Of a stretch of DNA of 64,000 nucleotides, positions 47,288 to 58,687 are shown piece by piece. The DNA lies in contig NC_061806.1 in NCBI RefSeq assembly GCF_021462225.1, positions 25,936,144 to 26,000,143 of the forward strand, given 5' to 3'. Both the position numbers and the translations under genes were made by a program. The notes below the pieces were generated by a model, which had not been told where the DNA came from, did not search any database, and saw only the letters and a list, made by a program, of their open reading frames with translations. The first letter of the stretch is position 1. Each line of letters starts with the position of its first letter. The DNA is from Girardinichthys multiradiatus (taxonomy: Eukaryota; Chordata; Actinopteri; Cyprinodontiformes; Goodeidae).

Positions 47288-47830
47288 TGAATAAATAAAA
47301 ACCATGTAATTATTTACAGTGGAGACAGCGGTATTAACCTTCAGGCTCCATTTGTTTGGCTTCACGCTAACATCGTTGCTAGGCAGCATAAGCTAAGCTG
47401 AGGTAAGGGCGGAGGAATTGCAGACCGTCGTAACATCGGTGGCACACTATGCTAATCTGGCATGTTTAGCTAATATCTACAGGTAGCATAAATGTTACTG
47501 TTTGCCCATCAGTTGTTTACATGACGCTTCTTATAGATGCTCATTTGACTTGGTGATTGACATCCGCTAACCTCATGTAGTTGCACTGCTCCAGCTCAAC
47601 ATTCCGTAAAGGAAGTTTAACACAGCTACAGGGTGCAGCAGCGTTTTGGAACATGGCGGAGAGAGCTTATTACTCCCGTTTTATCCTCTCCGGACTGGCT
47701 TCCTGTCCATTTCAGAGTTCATTTTAAAACTCTTTTATTGGTTTTTAAGGCCTTAAATGGTCTTGCCCCTCCCTATCTCTCTGAGTTACTGCACCTGCAC
47801 TCCCCTTGTGTCACTGAGGTCGTTAGTTAT

Positions 47831-48002
47831 GTACTGTAACCCCAGATTCTATTAGTATAGGCGCAGCCCTTTAAGGCTATCGCTAGTGGGTTTATCCCTT
47901 CGCGTGCAGTGCAGCACTGAAAACTTTAGTCCACCCCCACCTGCTGTGTGGGCCCCACGCCGGTCCGTATAAATTACAGTGAGACCGGACAAACGGCTCC
48001 CA
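47831..48002 (+). repeat. DIRS inverted terminal repeat, 3' side, with terminal extension
   Basis: 47866-48002 is the reverse complement, with small differences, of 52008-52143 ('gtgagaccggacaaacggct', 'aacccactagcgata'). The first 35 bases are absent from the other terminus but are mirrored in the internal complementary region. Confidence 0.88.
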
Positions 48003-48042
48003 AATAGCTTTTTTTCTTCAGCCATACAGGAACCAGTGAGGC

Positions 48043-48152
48043 CCAGAGCTTAAAGGGCTGCGCCTATACTCATAGAATCTGGGGTTACAGTACAGAACCA
48101 ACGTTCGATTTCGTATAGGCTTCGCCCTTTAAGGCTATTGCTAGTGGGTTAA
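48043..48152. repeat. DIRS internal complementary region
   Basis: 48043-48095 is the reverse complement of the left end of the element ('gcgcctatactcatagaatc', 'tggggttacagtac'). 48112-48152 carries 'ataggcttcgccctttaagg', then 'ctattgctagtgggtt', the complement of the opposite end. One short segment thus contains both termini joined, the template used in the DIRS model for making a closed circle before integration. Confidence 0.88.
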
Positions 48153-48623
48153 AGACGAAGCAGGATGTAGTCTATGCCTCACTGGGTCCATCCAGACCAC
48201 AACTGAAGCATCTGCTCGCATGAGTGAAACCAAACTCAGCCTTCTGAATGCGTCATGACGCACTCCAAGCGTCCTGCGCATCACAATGAACAGAGAGAAT
48301 ATCTGGCCAGAGAAAGGCTGAGATAACGGACCTGCTGCTGTAAATAGGAAAACGAAGGTTGCGAACTGTAACAGTGTAACGATGAGCAGAGCAGGTCAAA
48401 AAATCTCCAGGAGGGAACGTGGAGACAGATCAGCAACTGGATCATGCGTAATGATGCAGCATAACAACCTCATGTGTCACAGACAACACAACAGAGGAGA
48501 ATAACCTCTGTTCACACGGAGGCTTAATAAATTACAGCCGCAGTGACAATAACAGCAGAAGTCACAAAACCGTGGCTGATGATAATATTAAGGCATCCTG
48601 CGTCAGCATGCAGGAAGGGTGAC

Positions 48624-49886
48624 TCAATAATAAATGCAATGAAATAATAATAATTCTGTCAAAACCCTGAGAACAGAATGAGTCATGGAGAAACCTGAAA
48701 CATCTTGCAGGTAAAAACGAATAAATGAACAAGGAGGTGACCATGAGGCTGCTGTGCAAATGTCTTCCACCATCATTCCTCCATGCAGAGCCGTGGAGGA
48801 GGAAATTCCCCTGATTGAATGAGCTCTGAGATTCTCTGGAGGATCCAGTCCAGAAGAAATATAAGCGTGTGAAATAGCCTCACACAGCCAATGTGAGAGG
48901 TGCTGGACAGATAGAGGACGTCCTGTAGAGTTTTCTCTGTAATGCACGAACAGACGCTGGGAGCGGCGCAGTGCAGCCGTGCGCGCTACGTAACATGAAA
49001 GCGCATGCACGGGACAGAGGAGATGAGAGGTGGCCTCCTCTTCAGAGTTATGAGGAGGAGGATAAAAGCCATCCAGAGTTATCACTCTCAATCTGAACAA
49101 ACTCGTGATGCTTTTAGGTGTAAAATCAGGGTTAGGAAACAGCACAGCTGAGCTGCCGTCGGCTCGTATCCTGAGACATGAGGGAGCGATGGAGAGCGCA
49201 GATAAATCGCTCACTCTCTTTGCAGATGTCAGAGCTAACAGCAGGGCTGTTTTAAAAGACAGAAATTTAAGTGGAGCCTGATCTAAGGGCTCAAATGTGG
49301 TTTTAACCAGTGCGTGCAGGATGAGCCCTAAATCCCACTGAGGGACTAGGGGGCGTCACACGGGTCTGTGTCTACGTACACCCCGCAGAAAACGCTTCAT
49401 CAGCGGGTGGTTAAAAACCGTTCTGTCACCAAAACCCTCATGACAGGAGGAAATAGCTGCAGCATAAGTTTTAATGGTGCTGGAAGCAAAATTCCTGTTC
49501 ATCAGCTGCTGGAGGAATGACAGCACGCAGCCTAATGGACATGAAAAAGGATCCACGTCTTTCTCTGCGCACCAGCGCTGAAAAGCTGCCCACTTTGATG
49601 CATATGACGCTGTGGTAGAGGCGGCTCGTGTGCCCTGAATGGCACGCAACACATCGTGTGGGAGACCCAGCCTCTCTAAGCGCTCCCGTTCAGCGGGCAG
49701 ACCCAGAGATGCTGACCTAACTCTGGGACGCTCCTGATCGCCCCTCCCACCTGGAGAAGTGCATCCTCTCTCCACGGCAGCTGCCACGGGCGACCTGACA
49801 CCAGCTGCTGCAGGCTCGGAAACCATGGCGCACTTTTGCACTCGGGGGCTACGAGAATCACTGAGAGCTGTTCCTCTCAGACTCAA
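48624..49886 (-). pseudogene. DIRS tyrosine recombinase, one nonsense codon
   Basis: From an ATG at 49886 the frame holds an N-terminal SAM-like domain (RAASTTASYASKWAAFQRWC, then VLSFLQQLMNRNFASSTIKT), and stops at a TGA at 49356-49358. The same frame continues without a shift to 48624 with the catalytic domain: R in TSAKRVSDL, HSIR (H-x-x-R) in LRAHSIRGIS and the nucleophile Y in SFIRFYLQDV. All four diagnostic residue positions of the R..H-x-x-R..Y set are present. The TGA lies where an arginine CGA would decay by CpG loss (inference). The start overlaps the end of the RNase H frame, as usual in DIRS elements. Confidence 0.9.
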
Positions 49887-51274
49887 TCCAGGAGCCGCGG
49901 ATCAGGGATCAGCGGAACTGGTGGAAAAACATAAAGGAGTGTTTTCGTCCATGGGCTGTGAGCAAAGGCGTCCACTCCTAACAGTGGATCCTTCTGTGGG
50001 CTCAGTGAGAACCACAACTGGCATTGTGCGTTTTCCCGTGTGGCGAAAAGATCCACTGCTGCTTTCGCGAATCTGCTCCAGATCTGAACAATCAGCTTGG
50101 GGTGGAGACTCCAGTCCCCGGGACGAGGACCACCTCTGGACATGATGTCCGCTCCTCTGTTCAAGACGCCGGGGATGTACACTGCTCTGATGGAGAGCAG
50201 GTTCATGCACGCCCAGCACAGCAGCCGCCTGGAAATGTTTAGCAGCTGAGCCGAGCGCACACCTCCCTAGCGATTTATGTATGCTGCTGCCACTCTGTTG
50301 TCTGTGTGGATCAGAACATGCTGATCCCGCAGCAGAGGAGCAAAAAGCTGTGTCACCTTCCACACTGTGAGAAGCTCCAGCACGTTTATGTGGAGAGACA
50401 TGTGGTCTGGCCACTGTGCTCCCACCGCCTGAGACTGACACGTTCCTCCCCATCCCGACAGGGATGCGTCTGTGAACACTGAGACGTGTGATGCAGGTCT
50501 GCTGAGGGGAACTCCCTCTGACAGGATGTAAGGATTTCCCCAATGGGCCAGGTCAGGTCCCACTGAAGGAGGGACCGAGATCATCCGCCTTTTGTGACGT
50601 ACAGGATCTATGTGCAGGCGGATGAACCATCTCTGAAGACGTCTCATGTGAAGCAGACCCGGCGGAACAACCACGTGAGCCGCTGACATCATTCCCAGTA
50701 AGTGGGACAGAACTGTCACTACGCTGTGAGGTTTGACACGGAGGAGAAGCGCTGTTCTCGGCTGAGAGAGCCGGGCTCTCATTGTGACTGAGTTTAGCTC
50801 CACACCCAGATAAACGATCAGGAACTGCAGCATGTAACCTCTGCTGATCAGTCTGTCCATCCACCTGTTGAGGGAACATACGCGCCGCCACTCTGAGTAG
50901 TGCTCTGAAAGCAGGCGTGCATTTATCTGTGGTGCCATAGTGCTCATGGATACGAGCCAGGCTAGAGCCCCTACCGCCGTTACCCAACTCGGATTCTGAT
51001 CGGAGGTAACCCATGGGGGGCTCAGATCGAAAGGGCTGTGAACCAGCCTCTCCAGGGGGGTATCACCCAGGCTCGCAGCTTGGTGTTGAGCGGGGGCATC
51101 ACTGGTGCGCCGCTTCGTAGGGAGCTGCTGTTGTGCATCCTCTGTGATCTCACCCGCTGACAGCTGGGGAGGACAGGAGGGAGAAAGCAGCATAGGATGC
51201 TCTCGTGGAGTCATGCTTAGAAACTGTGAGATCGTGGGGCCTCTTAAACGGCCGTTTAAAAGGGGCCATCTCAT
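49883..51274 (-). pseudogene. DIRS reverse transcriptase/RNase H, RT core deleted, one nonsense codon
   Basis: The frame begins near 51274, overlapping gag. It reads up to RLISRGYMLQF, the segment just before the RT fingers, then jumps at about 50820 to LIVYLGVELNSVTMRARLS, which normally follows the RT thumb; the catalytic palm with its aspartates is gone, about 190 residues by family comparison. RNase H follows with VFTDASLSGWGG (D), LHINVLELL (E), LIHTDNRVAAAYI (D) and LNRGADIMSR (D). A TAG at 50267-50269 interrupts it in the same frame, and the frame resumes to 49883 with DLFATRENAQCQLWFSL, a conserved DIRS segment after RNase H. It cannot make reverse transcriptase. Confidence 0.88.
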
Positions 51275-51962
51275 TTGGAGTGGAGGATGTGCGTGAGGAA
51301 AGCACAGCGGGATCGTTCGATCTGGCTGAGCTGGAATAAACCGGAAACTTGCTCTTAGAGAAAATTACGTGTTTTATTTCAAAACAATCAGCAGTTTTAC
51401 ACACCCCCAAACTGGATCTCGGCGAGTTAGATGAGCCGGGCGAATTTTCCGCCGGGTCATCAGTCGGGAGCTGGGCTAAAGGCGCGGGAACAGGGACACC
51501 TTTAGCTTCAGCTACTTCAGCGATGATATCCGGCAGCGCGCTAACAAGTGCGCCCATCGCCGGAAATGGGGTAGCCGCCAACATCGGGATGCCCTGAGCC
51601 TGGACTGGTTTGGCATCTGCCTCCGCGTCCTTCTTCCGGAGGAAGGGAGTGGAGATATCAGTCGCTATTTCCGGGGCGGAATCGTCCGATTCCCGCCCAG
51701 CACCGAAGATACCCAATGCCTCATCGAGGTAGCATTGGTCTGCTACGGGGAATTCCGCTTCTAGCGGGGAGAAAATGGTTAGCCGCCGTTGCTTCTCCCC
51801 CAAAGGAAGACGCCTGCAGGAAGGGCAGGTGGACTGCGGGGTCAAGGCCAGGTTAGCATGATCAGGACCGAGGCAGCCCTCGCAGATGACATGCAGGTCA
51901 TAGCTCATGATGTAGCCAGTATTACAAGCCGGGCAAAGGCGGATAGTGCCGACGCTAGCCAT
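51150..51962 (-). CDS. DIRS gag-like protein, 270 codons, open
   Basis: The first gene of the element, starting ATG at 51962 just inside the 5' terminal repeat. The N-terminus has two CxxC pairs (CPAC...CEGC and CPSC, residues about 9-50), a zinc-binding-like pattern. A long acidic and Pro/Ser-rich middle and a basic end (FKRPFKRPHDLTVSK) follow. The frame is intact and overlaps the next gene by about 125 bases in another frame. By analogy it packages the element RNA; function is inferred from position and family. Confidence 0.75.
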   Translation of the reverse strand: MASVGTIRLCPACNTGYIMSYDLHVICEGCLGPDHANLALTPQSTCPSCRRLPLGEKQRRLTIFSPLEAEFPVADQCYLDEALGIFGAGRESDDSAPEIATDISTPFLRKKDAEADAKPVQAQGIPMLAATPFPAMGALVSALPDIIAEVAEAKGVPVPAPLAQLPTDDPAENSPGSSNSPRSSLGVCKTADCFEIKHVIFSKSKFPVYSSSARSNDPAVLSSRTSSTPNEMAPFKRPFKRPHDLTVSKHDSTRASYAAFSLLSSPAVSG

Positions 51963-52007
51963 AGTCTTCTAGAATCAGGGCTCTTAAGCTGTCGCTGGAG
52001 AAAAAAT

Positions 52008-52143
52008 GGGAGCCGTTTGTCCGGTCTCACCGTAATTTATATGGACCGGCGTGGGGCCCACACAGCAGGTGGGCGTGGACTAAAATTTTCAGTGCTGCGC
52101 TGCGTGCGAAGGGATAAACCCACTAGCGATAACCTTGAAGGGC
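52008..52143 (-). repeat. DIRS inverted terminal repeat, 5' side
   Basis: Reverse complement of 47866-48002. The outer edge (…cttgaagggc) meets L2 coding sequence directly, with no target duplication. Confidence 0.88.
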
Positions 52144-52439
52144 CGCTCAGGGGAGATCGATCTTTTGCTGTTGCAGCCCCCAAACTTTGGAACGCTTTGC
52201 CGCTGTAAATTAGAAAAGCCTCTTCAGTAGCCCTTTTTAAATCTGCTCTAAAAACCCACCTCTTCTCCTTGCTGTTTGACCCAAGCTGTTTATTTTTTTT
52301 GTCACTGTTTATGTCGTATTTTCTAGTTGCTACGTTTACTTAGATTTTATTTGTTTTAAAATCTTGTTTTAGTTCATTTCTTGCTGTTCAGCACTTTGTT
52401 AATTACCTGCTGTTTGGCTTGGCTTGGCAGTGTGGAGTC

Positions 52440-52850
52440 TAATGCTAGTTTTCTTCCACGCAAACCATTTTGCATATAATGTAGGCCCAGTAATTCTCAT
52501 CTGGCCAGATCACCTACTGCCACATGTTTGCTGTGTCCCGTACATGACCTGTGGTAAAGTACAAATAGGACTACTTATTACGTTTTTTCAGCAGTGGCTT
52601 TATTTTGACCACTCCTCCATAAAGGCCAGATTTGGTGGAGTACACAGATAATAGTTCTCCTATCAAAAGGCTCGCTCACCTGAGCTGTGGCTCTTTGCAG
52701 CTACCCCAGAATTATCATGAACCTCTTGGCTGCTTGACTGATTGATGGTGGTTGCATGTTTCTGGATTAGGTTGTACTGGATTTTTTTAGTGTTATCAGA
52801 TTAGAGGATATGAATACTTTTGCAAGGCACTGGAGAATCCATCTTGGTCC
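52440..52850 (-). repeat. Old Tc1-like relic
   Basis: Segments 'ctcatctggccagatcacct', 'ctccataaaggccagatttg' and 'gatatgaatacttttgcaaggcactg' follow the antisense order of a Tc1-like transposase gene and terminal repeat. Dead. Confidence 0.5.
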
Positions 52851-53925
52851 AAATTGAATTCAGATTTGATCCTTTCATTCATATCCAATAATATAGTCAC
52901 ATTCAAATCCAGATAGAATAAAAACAATTCTTAGACTTCATATCATAGTATCTAAAGTTCTTATGCCTTATATCCTATTAAAAACTGTGGATATCATATC
53001 TGTTTATACACTATCTTAGGTACAATAGTGTCAAAAATGCAAAGTTTCCCAACATTTATTAATAGATACGATAAAGGTTGACTATGTTTCTCTAACACCC
53101 ACTCTTAGTCTTTCTCTCTCTGTCTTTCTCTCACTGTATCACAGATAGCTAGAGGCTGTTGCCACCCACACGCTCCGTCTTGAGAGCAATTTACATTCAG
53201 AATGGCCCAACTGAACACATCCATGTGTTCTTATATGTCCGCAACTGAAATCGCTCCTCATTGCAAGTGACTGTTTTAGGGGTTGATGGATATATGCAAA
53301 ATATTTTTCTGCAAGGTCATTCAATTGATTTACTGTGTTCTAAATGAACCCCATGTGAGACACAATTGTAAAAATTTTAAGTATTTCCTCCAGCTGGGGG
53401 TGATTGCCCTCATGGCCTGCTGATATGTCCTGTTACAGAGCAGAAGTGCAATGATTTTGTGTTGCTTAGTGTTTTTCTTTCATCCTTGCTGTGCAGTTTT
53501 GGTGCCAATATCTTTTACACTTCAAGTATAAGCCCTTGGAGTTGTTTCCATGGGTACCAAACAATTAGCTGTGATTCAGAATAGAACCTGGAGAGTAGCC
53601 TACTTACAGGCACTGAGAGGGAGAAACTCAAAATCATAGGATGACAGGGTGTCTTGATTCTCTTTGCAAGAAAAAAAGGATGAAACAACTCCTGAGGGTA
53701 ATGGGTAAGTTCTAACGAAACCCCAACAGATCAGTCATAGACAAAAATAGAACTACAAAGTGAAAAACAACATAAAACATGCTTCTAGATTAAAAAAATG
53801 ACACATCACCGATCAGTCTGAATGTTTTATTACACAACCAGAATGATCCAGGTGTAGAACCGTTTAACTAATCTGAACTGAAACTATCTGTGTAGTTATG
53901 CTGCTATAGGCTTAGGCTACTGGAG
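52851..53925. other. Unrecognised DNA
   Basis: No gene or repeat family recognised. Confidence 0.4.
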
Positions 53926-53929
53926 GACA

Positions 53930-54769
53930 TAACGACCACTTTCACCCTCTTCGCTACATTCTCACACTACTCTCCAATTTTGTATTATTTGCTGTTATTT
54001 CAGCTTTTAACCTTGTTCTCTCTTTTCTCTTCCTAGAAGCTACACCTGGACTGGATCTGTGTCTGCCTGTGACACTTCTGCTGGCAACAACTTAATGCTC
54101 ACCCTCTACCGATGATCCACATAGCCCTGTCTTTTAGTGTTTAACCCTTTCTCTCTCCTAGACATGGAAATTGACTGAGCTTTTACTGTAACTAATTATA
54201 TGTGCTCTCTTTCAGACTCTTACCTTGAAAACTGGCTCAGAGTTTATCTGTCTTTTCTTTCTAGGTGAAACGACTAAAGGAGCTACATCCATTAACATTT
54301 ACTTTTCCTTCCCATAGAAAGTACTTCTGGATCAGTGCTTCTGTGTTCTTTTTGTGTCTCTGCTCTGTTCTCTCAAACCCCCAGTCGGTCGTGGCAGATG
54401 GCCGCTCACACTGAGCCTGGTTCTACTGAAGGTTTCTTCCTGTTAAAAGGGAGTTTTTCCTCTCCACTGTCGCTACATGCATGCTCAGTATGAGGGATTG
54501 CTGCAAAGTCAACGCCAGTGACTGTCCACTGTCTCTACATGCTCATCCAGGAGGAGTGAATGCTACAAGTCACTGACTGGATGCAATCTGCTGGGTTTCC
54601 TTAGATAGAAAAACTTTTTATTCAATTTGAATAAAAAGCTAACTCCGACTGCACTGTTCAATTGTTAGGATTAATAGGAATGTATGTACCTGACTGTTGT
54701 GAAGTGCCTTGAGACAACATGTGTTGTGAATTGGCGCTATATAAATAAAACTGAATTGAATTGAATTAA
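53930..54769 (+). repeat. LINE-type 3' end, fish interspersed repeat
   Basis: A pyrimidine-rich body is followed by 'ggcagatggccgctcacact', 'ggtttcttcctgttaaaagg' and a tail 'gtgaagtgccttgagacaac...ttggcgctatataaataaaactgaattgaattgaatt'. The same sequence forms the inverted pair at 5036-5460. The TTGAA-type tail is typical of LINE-derived fish repeats. No coding part is present. Confidence 0.6.
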
Positions 54770-54779
54770 AACTGCAAAA

Positions 54780-56750
54780 ATAAAAAATGCATCCCTTTAA
54801 AAGAATTTCAACCGTTACCAACATTTTTACTCTATAAGGCTTATTGCTGTATTTTGGCAGAGGCTGAACTGTTATTAGTTGGGTGAAGATGCTAAGTAGG
54901 ATGAAAGATGTCAGCTTTTTGGTTTTGAAGTTGTAGAAAATCAATCCATCAATTTGTTTTTACCACAGCCTATAATGCAGGTCTAGCTGTATCCATTCTG
55001 TTCAATCACTAATGGCTGGTGCACCGTGAGATTTGGTGTTGATTGAGCTTGTGATATATATATTTTTTTGGCTTGTGAAAATCACTTTTTATATAACTGT
55101 ACAGAATGTAAATTTCTTAGACAACTAATAAAAGCAGAAACATGCAGACATGTTTCTGCTTTTAACCAGTCCTGTTGAACATCAATGGTCTTGATGTGTT
55201 TTTCCACCAAGTGGGTACCTGTATGAAACCGGTGGTAGTGATTACTGACTGACCTGCTGAATTGAGAAATCACCTAAATAGAACTTGTCTGACAACATGA
55301 AGTAGGCTAAAAGATTTCCAAAAACAATAAATCATGCATTGATTTAAAGAATTTCAGAAATAGAATAGAAACAAAGTCAAAATCTAAGGCTTTAGGTCTC
55401 AAATGAACCACAGTGAAGCCTTTATCCACAAATGGAAACATCTTAAAATAGTGGTGTTCCTTTCCAGGAGGTACAAAGCAACCAAATCCATTTTAGGAGT
55501 GCATTGATCCTTCACAGATGTTTAAATAGAATACAATAAAAGGAGAAGGCAACATTTACTGATAGAGCTGTTTAAAGTCACATAATGAACTACTTCCTTG
55601 CAGTTTTTTTTAAATAAACCTAATAAGAACGTTTTCCAGTACCGGTAGGGTCTCAATTCTCTCTGGTGGAAAATCCCTATCTGTTTCTCTACTTTATTGA
55701 TAAAATTTTTACAGCGTATAAATATTACTGCCTCCGTCCTCTTTTGGGACTTTCTGCTGTCAAACTCTAATCGTGCAGATCATTCCTTAAATGGGTTTTG
55801 CTCAAATAAAAGAATACACAGATTTTGAAGTTGGAGTTTCATGTTTCACTTATTGCCTTTTGATACATCTTAAAGACCTAATGTCAGATATTAACTTAAG
55901 AAGAGGAGACAATAGATAATCTTAGGAATCAGAATTGTTTGTTATCCCATATTAAGTCTGACTTATTGTCACTTTACATGATAAGAACAAAACCCAGTTT
56001 CTCACTCTTTGGTGTGTGCAACAAAAATAACTAGAGACATCAATATCTCTGGAATAAACAAACAGTATTGCACAATACATGGTGGAAAAAACAGCATCTT
56101 AAAGTGATAAGTTCACAGTGCAGCAATAACACATATTATCTTTGCTTACAGCTTTAGTAGGAATGAGACGTGTCCAGTAATGTACTGTTTTTTTAACTCC
56201 TTAAGTAAGTGTCTGGAGAACATGGAGAAGAAAAATGTATTAGGTTATATGTGAACAGGATTTGCACCCTCCTCATTCTGGTTTCTGTTGACATCCTCTT
56301 TCTTAGTCATAGAGAAAGTGACAGCTGAGATTCCGTAAATATAGTTGTTCATACTTTCATAGATCCATCACCATGCTGCTGAGCTGTACAACCCTAAAGA
56401 CATACTAAAGCTATAGGTATCTAGATGAGTCATCATGGAGTGTGGGCCTTACTTCCGATATCGCTCTTGCATCAAGTTTTCTTTTGCATAATTAATTTTC
56501 CATTGAGTTGAAATTCAAAACGTTTTCCACCACAAGCTGTTGATAATTTTCTCACAGTCAGCATATATAAACAGCTTTTGACTGTTACAGTTTGGTTTTT
56601 GTGTGTTTGAGAAGGTTCTAGCTGTATGTTCTTGCTGATGTTCTTCATAATGAGCTTTTTCTTACTCGTGAGATGTCTGTTCTGTTGTGTGTTCATGGTG
56701 CCAGTTGTCTTCTTTATGTTGCTAAAGCAACAGCCAAAAGGAACTGAATA
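54780..56750. other. Unrecognised AT-rich DNA
   Basis: No gene or repeat family recognised; a perfect 15-bp-stem hairpin lies at 55130-55163. Confidence 0.4.
55130..55163. repeat. Perfect short hairpin
   Basis: AAAAGCAGAAACATG and its complement separated by 4 bases. Confidence 0.9.
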
Positions 56751-56754
56751 AAAC

Positions 56755-57460
56755 CATGTAAAAAAATTAGGACACCCCATTAAAAGTTCAGTGTTTTATT
56801 AATAACTGTTTACATATCAATGTCTAATCTAATTTTTGTTTTATCTCTTTTATTAAATAAAAGAGATTAAACAAAATTTGTTTCTTAGCTGAGGAAAATG
56901 TTAGGACACCCTTAAGACCCCCCTAGTAGTTAATGCTACCCACTTTGGCTGAAACTACTTCACTGAGATGCTTCTTGTAACCATCTACCAGCCTCTGACA
57001 TCAGGCCCCACTCCTCACTTTCAGCTGTGAGATGTTTGAAGGGTTTCTTGCATGTGCATCCTATTTCAACTCCCTCCACAGCATCTCAATGAGATCAAGA
57101 TCTAGACTTTGACTAGGTCTTGGGCTTTTTATTTCTTAATACTCAGACAGTGAATGATGGATGACTGATTGTAGTGTAAAGACTTGGGGTCCTCGGATTA
57201 CATAAAGCGCTAGAATACTATCTAACAGTGGAATGCTTGATGCCAAATTGTTTTGAGACTTCTTTAAAATCCTTCCCAGACTTTTATGTTTTACTGTTAT
57301 CATGTTCTTTCTGAAGGCCTCAGACAGCTCTTTGGATCTGCAGAATGCTGCGTGATGATGTTCTAATTATGTGCACCTGGGGTGATAAGCCATTCTGGGA
57401 TTTTAGCCTTTTTAAGTGGTAAATAAATATGGGGGTGTCTGTATTTATTCCTTACCAGAA
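56755..57460. repeat. DNA-transposon relic with decayed ends
   Basis: The left end 'attaggacaccccat' and the right-side 'tatgggggtgtctgtatt' are roughly inverted. The interior includes 'ctccacagcatctcaatgag', 'gactttgactaggtcttggg' and 'ctcagacagctctttggatc', in the antisense order of a Tc1-like element. No frame survives. Confidence 0.5.
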
Positions 57461-57537
57461 ATTACATTTTTTATAGAATTTTTCACAATTGATATTAAAA
57501 ATGTATGTTAAGTTGCTTTTAGTGGATATAAACTAAA

Positions 57538-57600
57538 GATTAATATAATATAATATAATATAATATAATATAATATAATATAATATAATATATAATAATA
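57538..57600 (+). repeat. (TAATA)n microsatellite
   Basis: About twelve 5-bp AT units, passing into (TAA)n. Confidence 0.92.
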
Positions 57601-57959
57601 ATAAATCAATAAATATAATAATATGATAATAGCGGAACACAGTGTGCTCCTAGCTTCTTGGCGCTCCCTAGGAAAGATGTGTAAAAGGGACCCAATAATT
57701 GTTGAGGATGCGTTTTAAATAAATTGTATTAAATTAATGTATAAACTAAATATTATAATTTATGAATTATGGAAATCATGACCACTCTGTGATAAATAGT
57801 TAAAAATGTAAAAATGTTTGAAAGGTTCAAAATTTTTTTGAAAAACGTTTCACTATACATATTGAACAAGAGCAATGCATTCTGGGTTTATGATACCATC
57901 TGACCATGACTAACCATGAGTTTCTATAATGTACAGTTTTACAATGTAAGTTTTTCACA

Positions 57960-58530
57960 AAAGTATCCTGACTTTGATGGGAGAATTAAGTAAAATATCT
58001 ACTCTTTTACTTTTTTACTCTTTTTTGGTTTTGATTTAAGTCTGAGACATGAGACAGACCTTTATGCTTCCTGTTAGTCGGCCGGAGCTGTTGTCCTGTT
58101 GTTGAATCATGAGCTCATGTTGTTCTAGGTTCTTTTGTGGCCTACTGGATGATTCATGGATAGCCTCTTGCAATAAATTTGGTATGCCTACCACTCCTGG
58201 GAAGGTTCACCACTGTTCCATGTTTTCTCAATTTGTGGATGATGGCTCTCACTCTGTTTGGCTGAAGATCCAGTGACCAAGAAATAGATCTTCTAGACTG
58301 ATAGACGTTTCTGACTTTGTTTTTAATTTGCACTTGAATTCATTTAAACCTGGTTATTATGTGTTGCTTCTTAGGGTCTGTTGGCCTACTTCATGATATC
58401 ATAAATGTTCTGTTTAAGTGATTTCTTTATTCTTTATTTATTAGTTCTGGCAGGAATCAGACCTGGTTATGGCTTGTAAAAGTTTACTTACGTTTCCCAA
58501 AAATATGGCTTGTCACAACTACTTGTAATT
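57960..58530 (-). repeat. DNA-transposon relic
   Basis: 'gaaggttcaccactgttccatgttttc' and 'gtggatgatggctctcactc' with 'aagtgatttctttatt' correspond to the antisense of an old Tc1-like transposon, including its helix-turn-helix region. No open frame remains. Confidence 0.5.
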
Positions 58531-58615
58531 ACTTTTTCAAATACTGACTGATTATTTTGAAAAGCTTTTTTTCCCTTTGTAGAGAAAATTATCTTTAGGA
58601 AATAAATAATTTTAT

Positions 58616-58648
58616 TCTATGCCTGTATTTCAAAAATACAGGCATAGA
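58616..58648. repeat. Perfect short hairpin
   Basis: TCTATGCCTGTATTT and its complement separated by 3 bases. Confidence 0.9.
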
Positions 58649-58687
58649 TACATAGATGCTTTGTTGAGTTCATTGTATTGAACAATT

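Larger units (their letters stand above)
45760..47630. other. Mostly unrecognised DNA with simple repeats
   Basis: Holds a possible DNA-transposon end at 46553-46800 ('tgtccaaattcaggggctgc'), an (ATT)n run at 47131-47156 and a (CAGT)n run at 47265-47287. No gene recognised. Confidence 0.4.
47831..52143 (-). mobile_element. DIRS1-like tyrosine-recombinase retrotransposon, defective
   Basis: DIRS elements are retrotransposons that integrate with a tyrosine recombinase instead of an integrase, have inverted terminal repeats and make no target duplication. Here inverted termini (47866-48002 and 52008-52143), a terminal extension (47831-47865) and an internal complementary region (about 48043-48152) frame three overlapping minus-strand genes in DIRS order: gag, RT/RNase H, tyrosine recombinase. 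The RT core is deleted, and nonsense codons interrupt RNase H (50267-50269) and the recombinase (49356-49358), so the copy is not autonomous. Confidence 0.93.
47633..52430 (+). mobile_element. L2-like LINE 3' fragment, split by the DIRS1-like element
   Basis: Left part (47633-47830) encodes PDWLPVHFRVHFKTLLLVFK then ALNGLAPPYLSELLHLHSP. Right part (52144-52290) encodes GDRSFAVAAPKLWNALPL and, after a shift, FKSALKTHLFSLLFD. Together these are the usual C-terminal region of L2-like LINE proteins in fish. 3' UTR-like sequence continues to about 52430 ('gctgttcagcactttgttaa'). The DIRS1-like element sits exactly between the two halves, so the LINE was there first. Confidence 0.8.

Noticed and set aside
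49676..50543. Plus-strand and alternate-frame minus-strand open frames in the DIRS element
   Set aside because: They are shadows of the RNase H and recombinase frames, which have clear catalytic motifs in the frames annotated.
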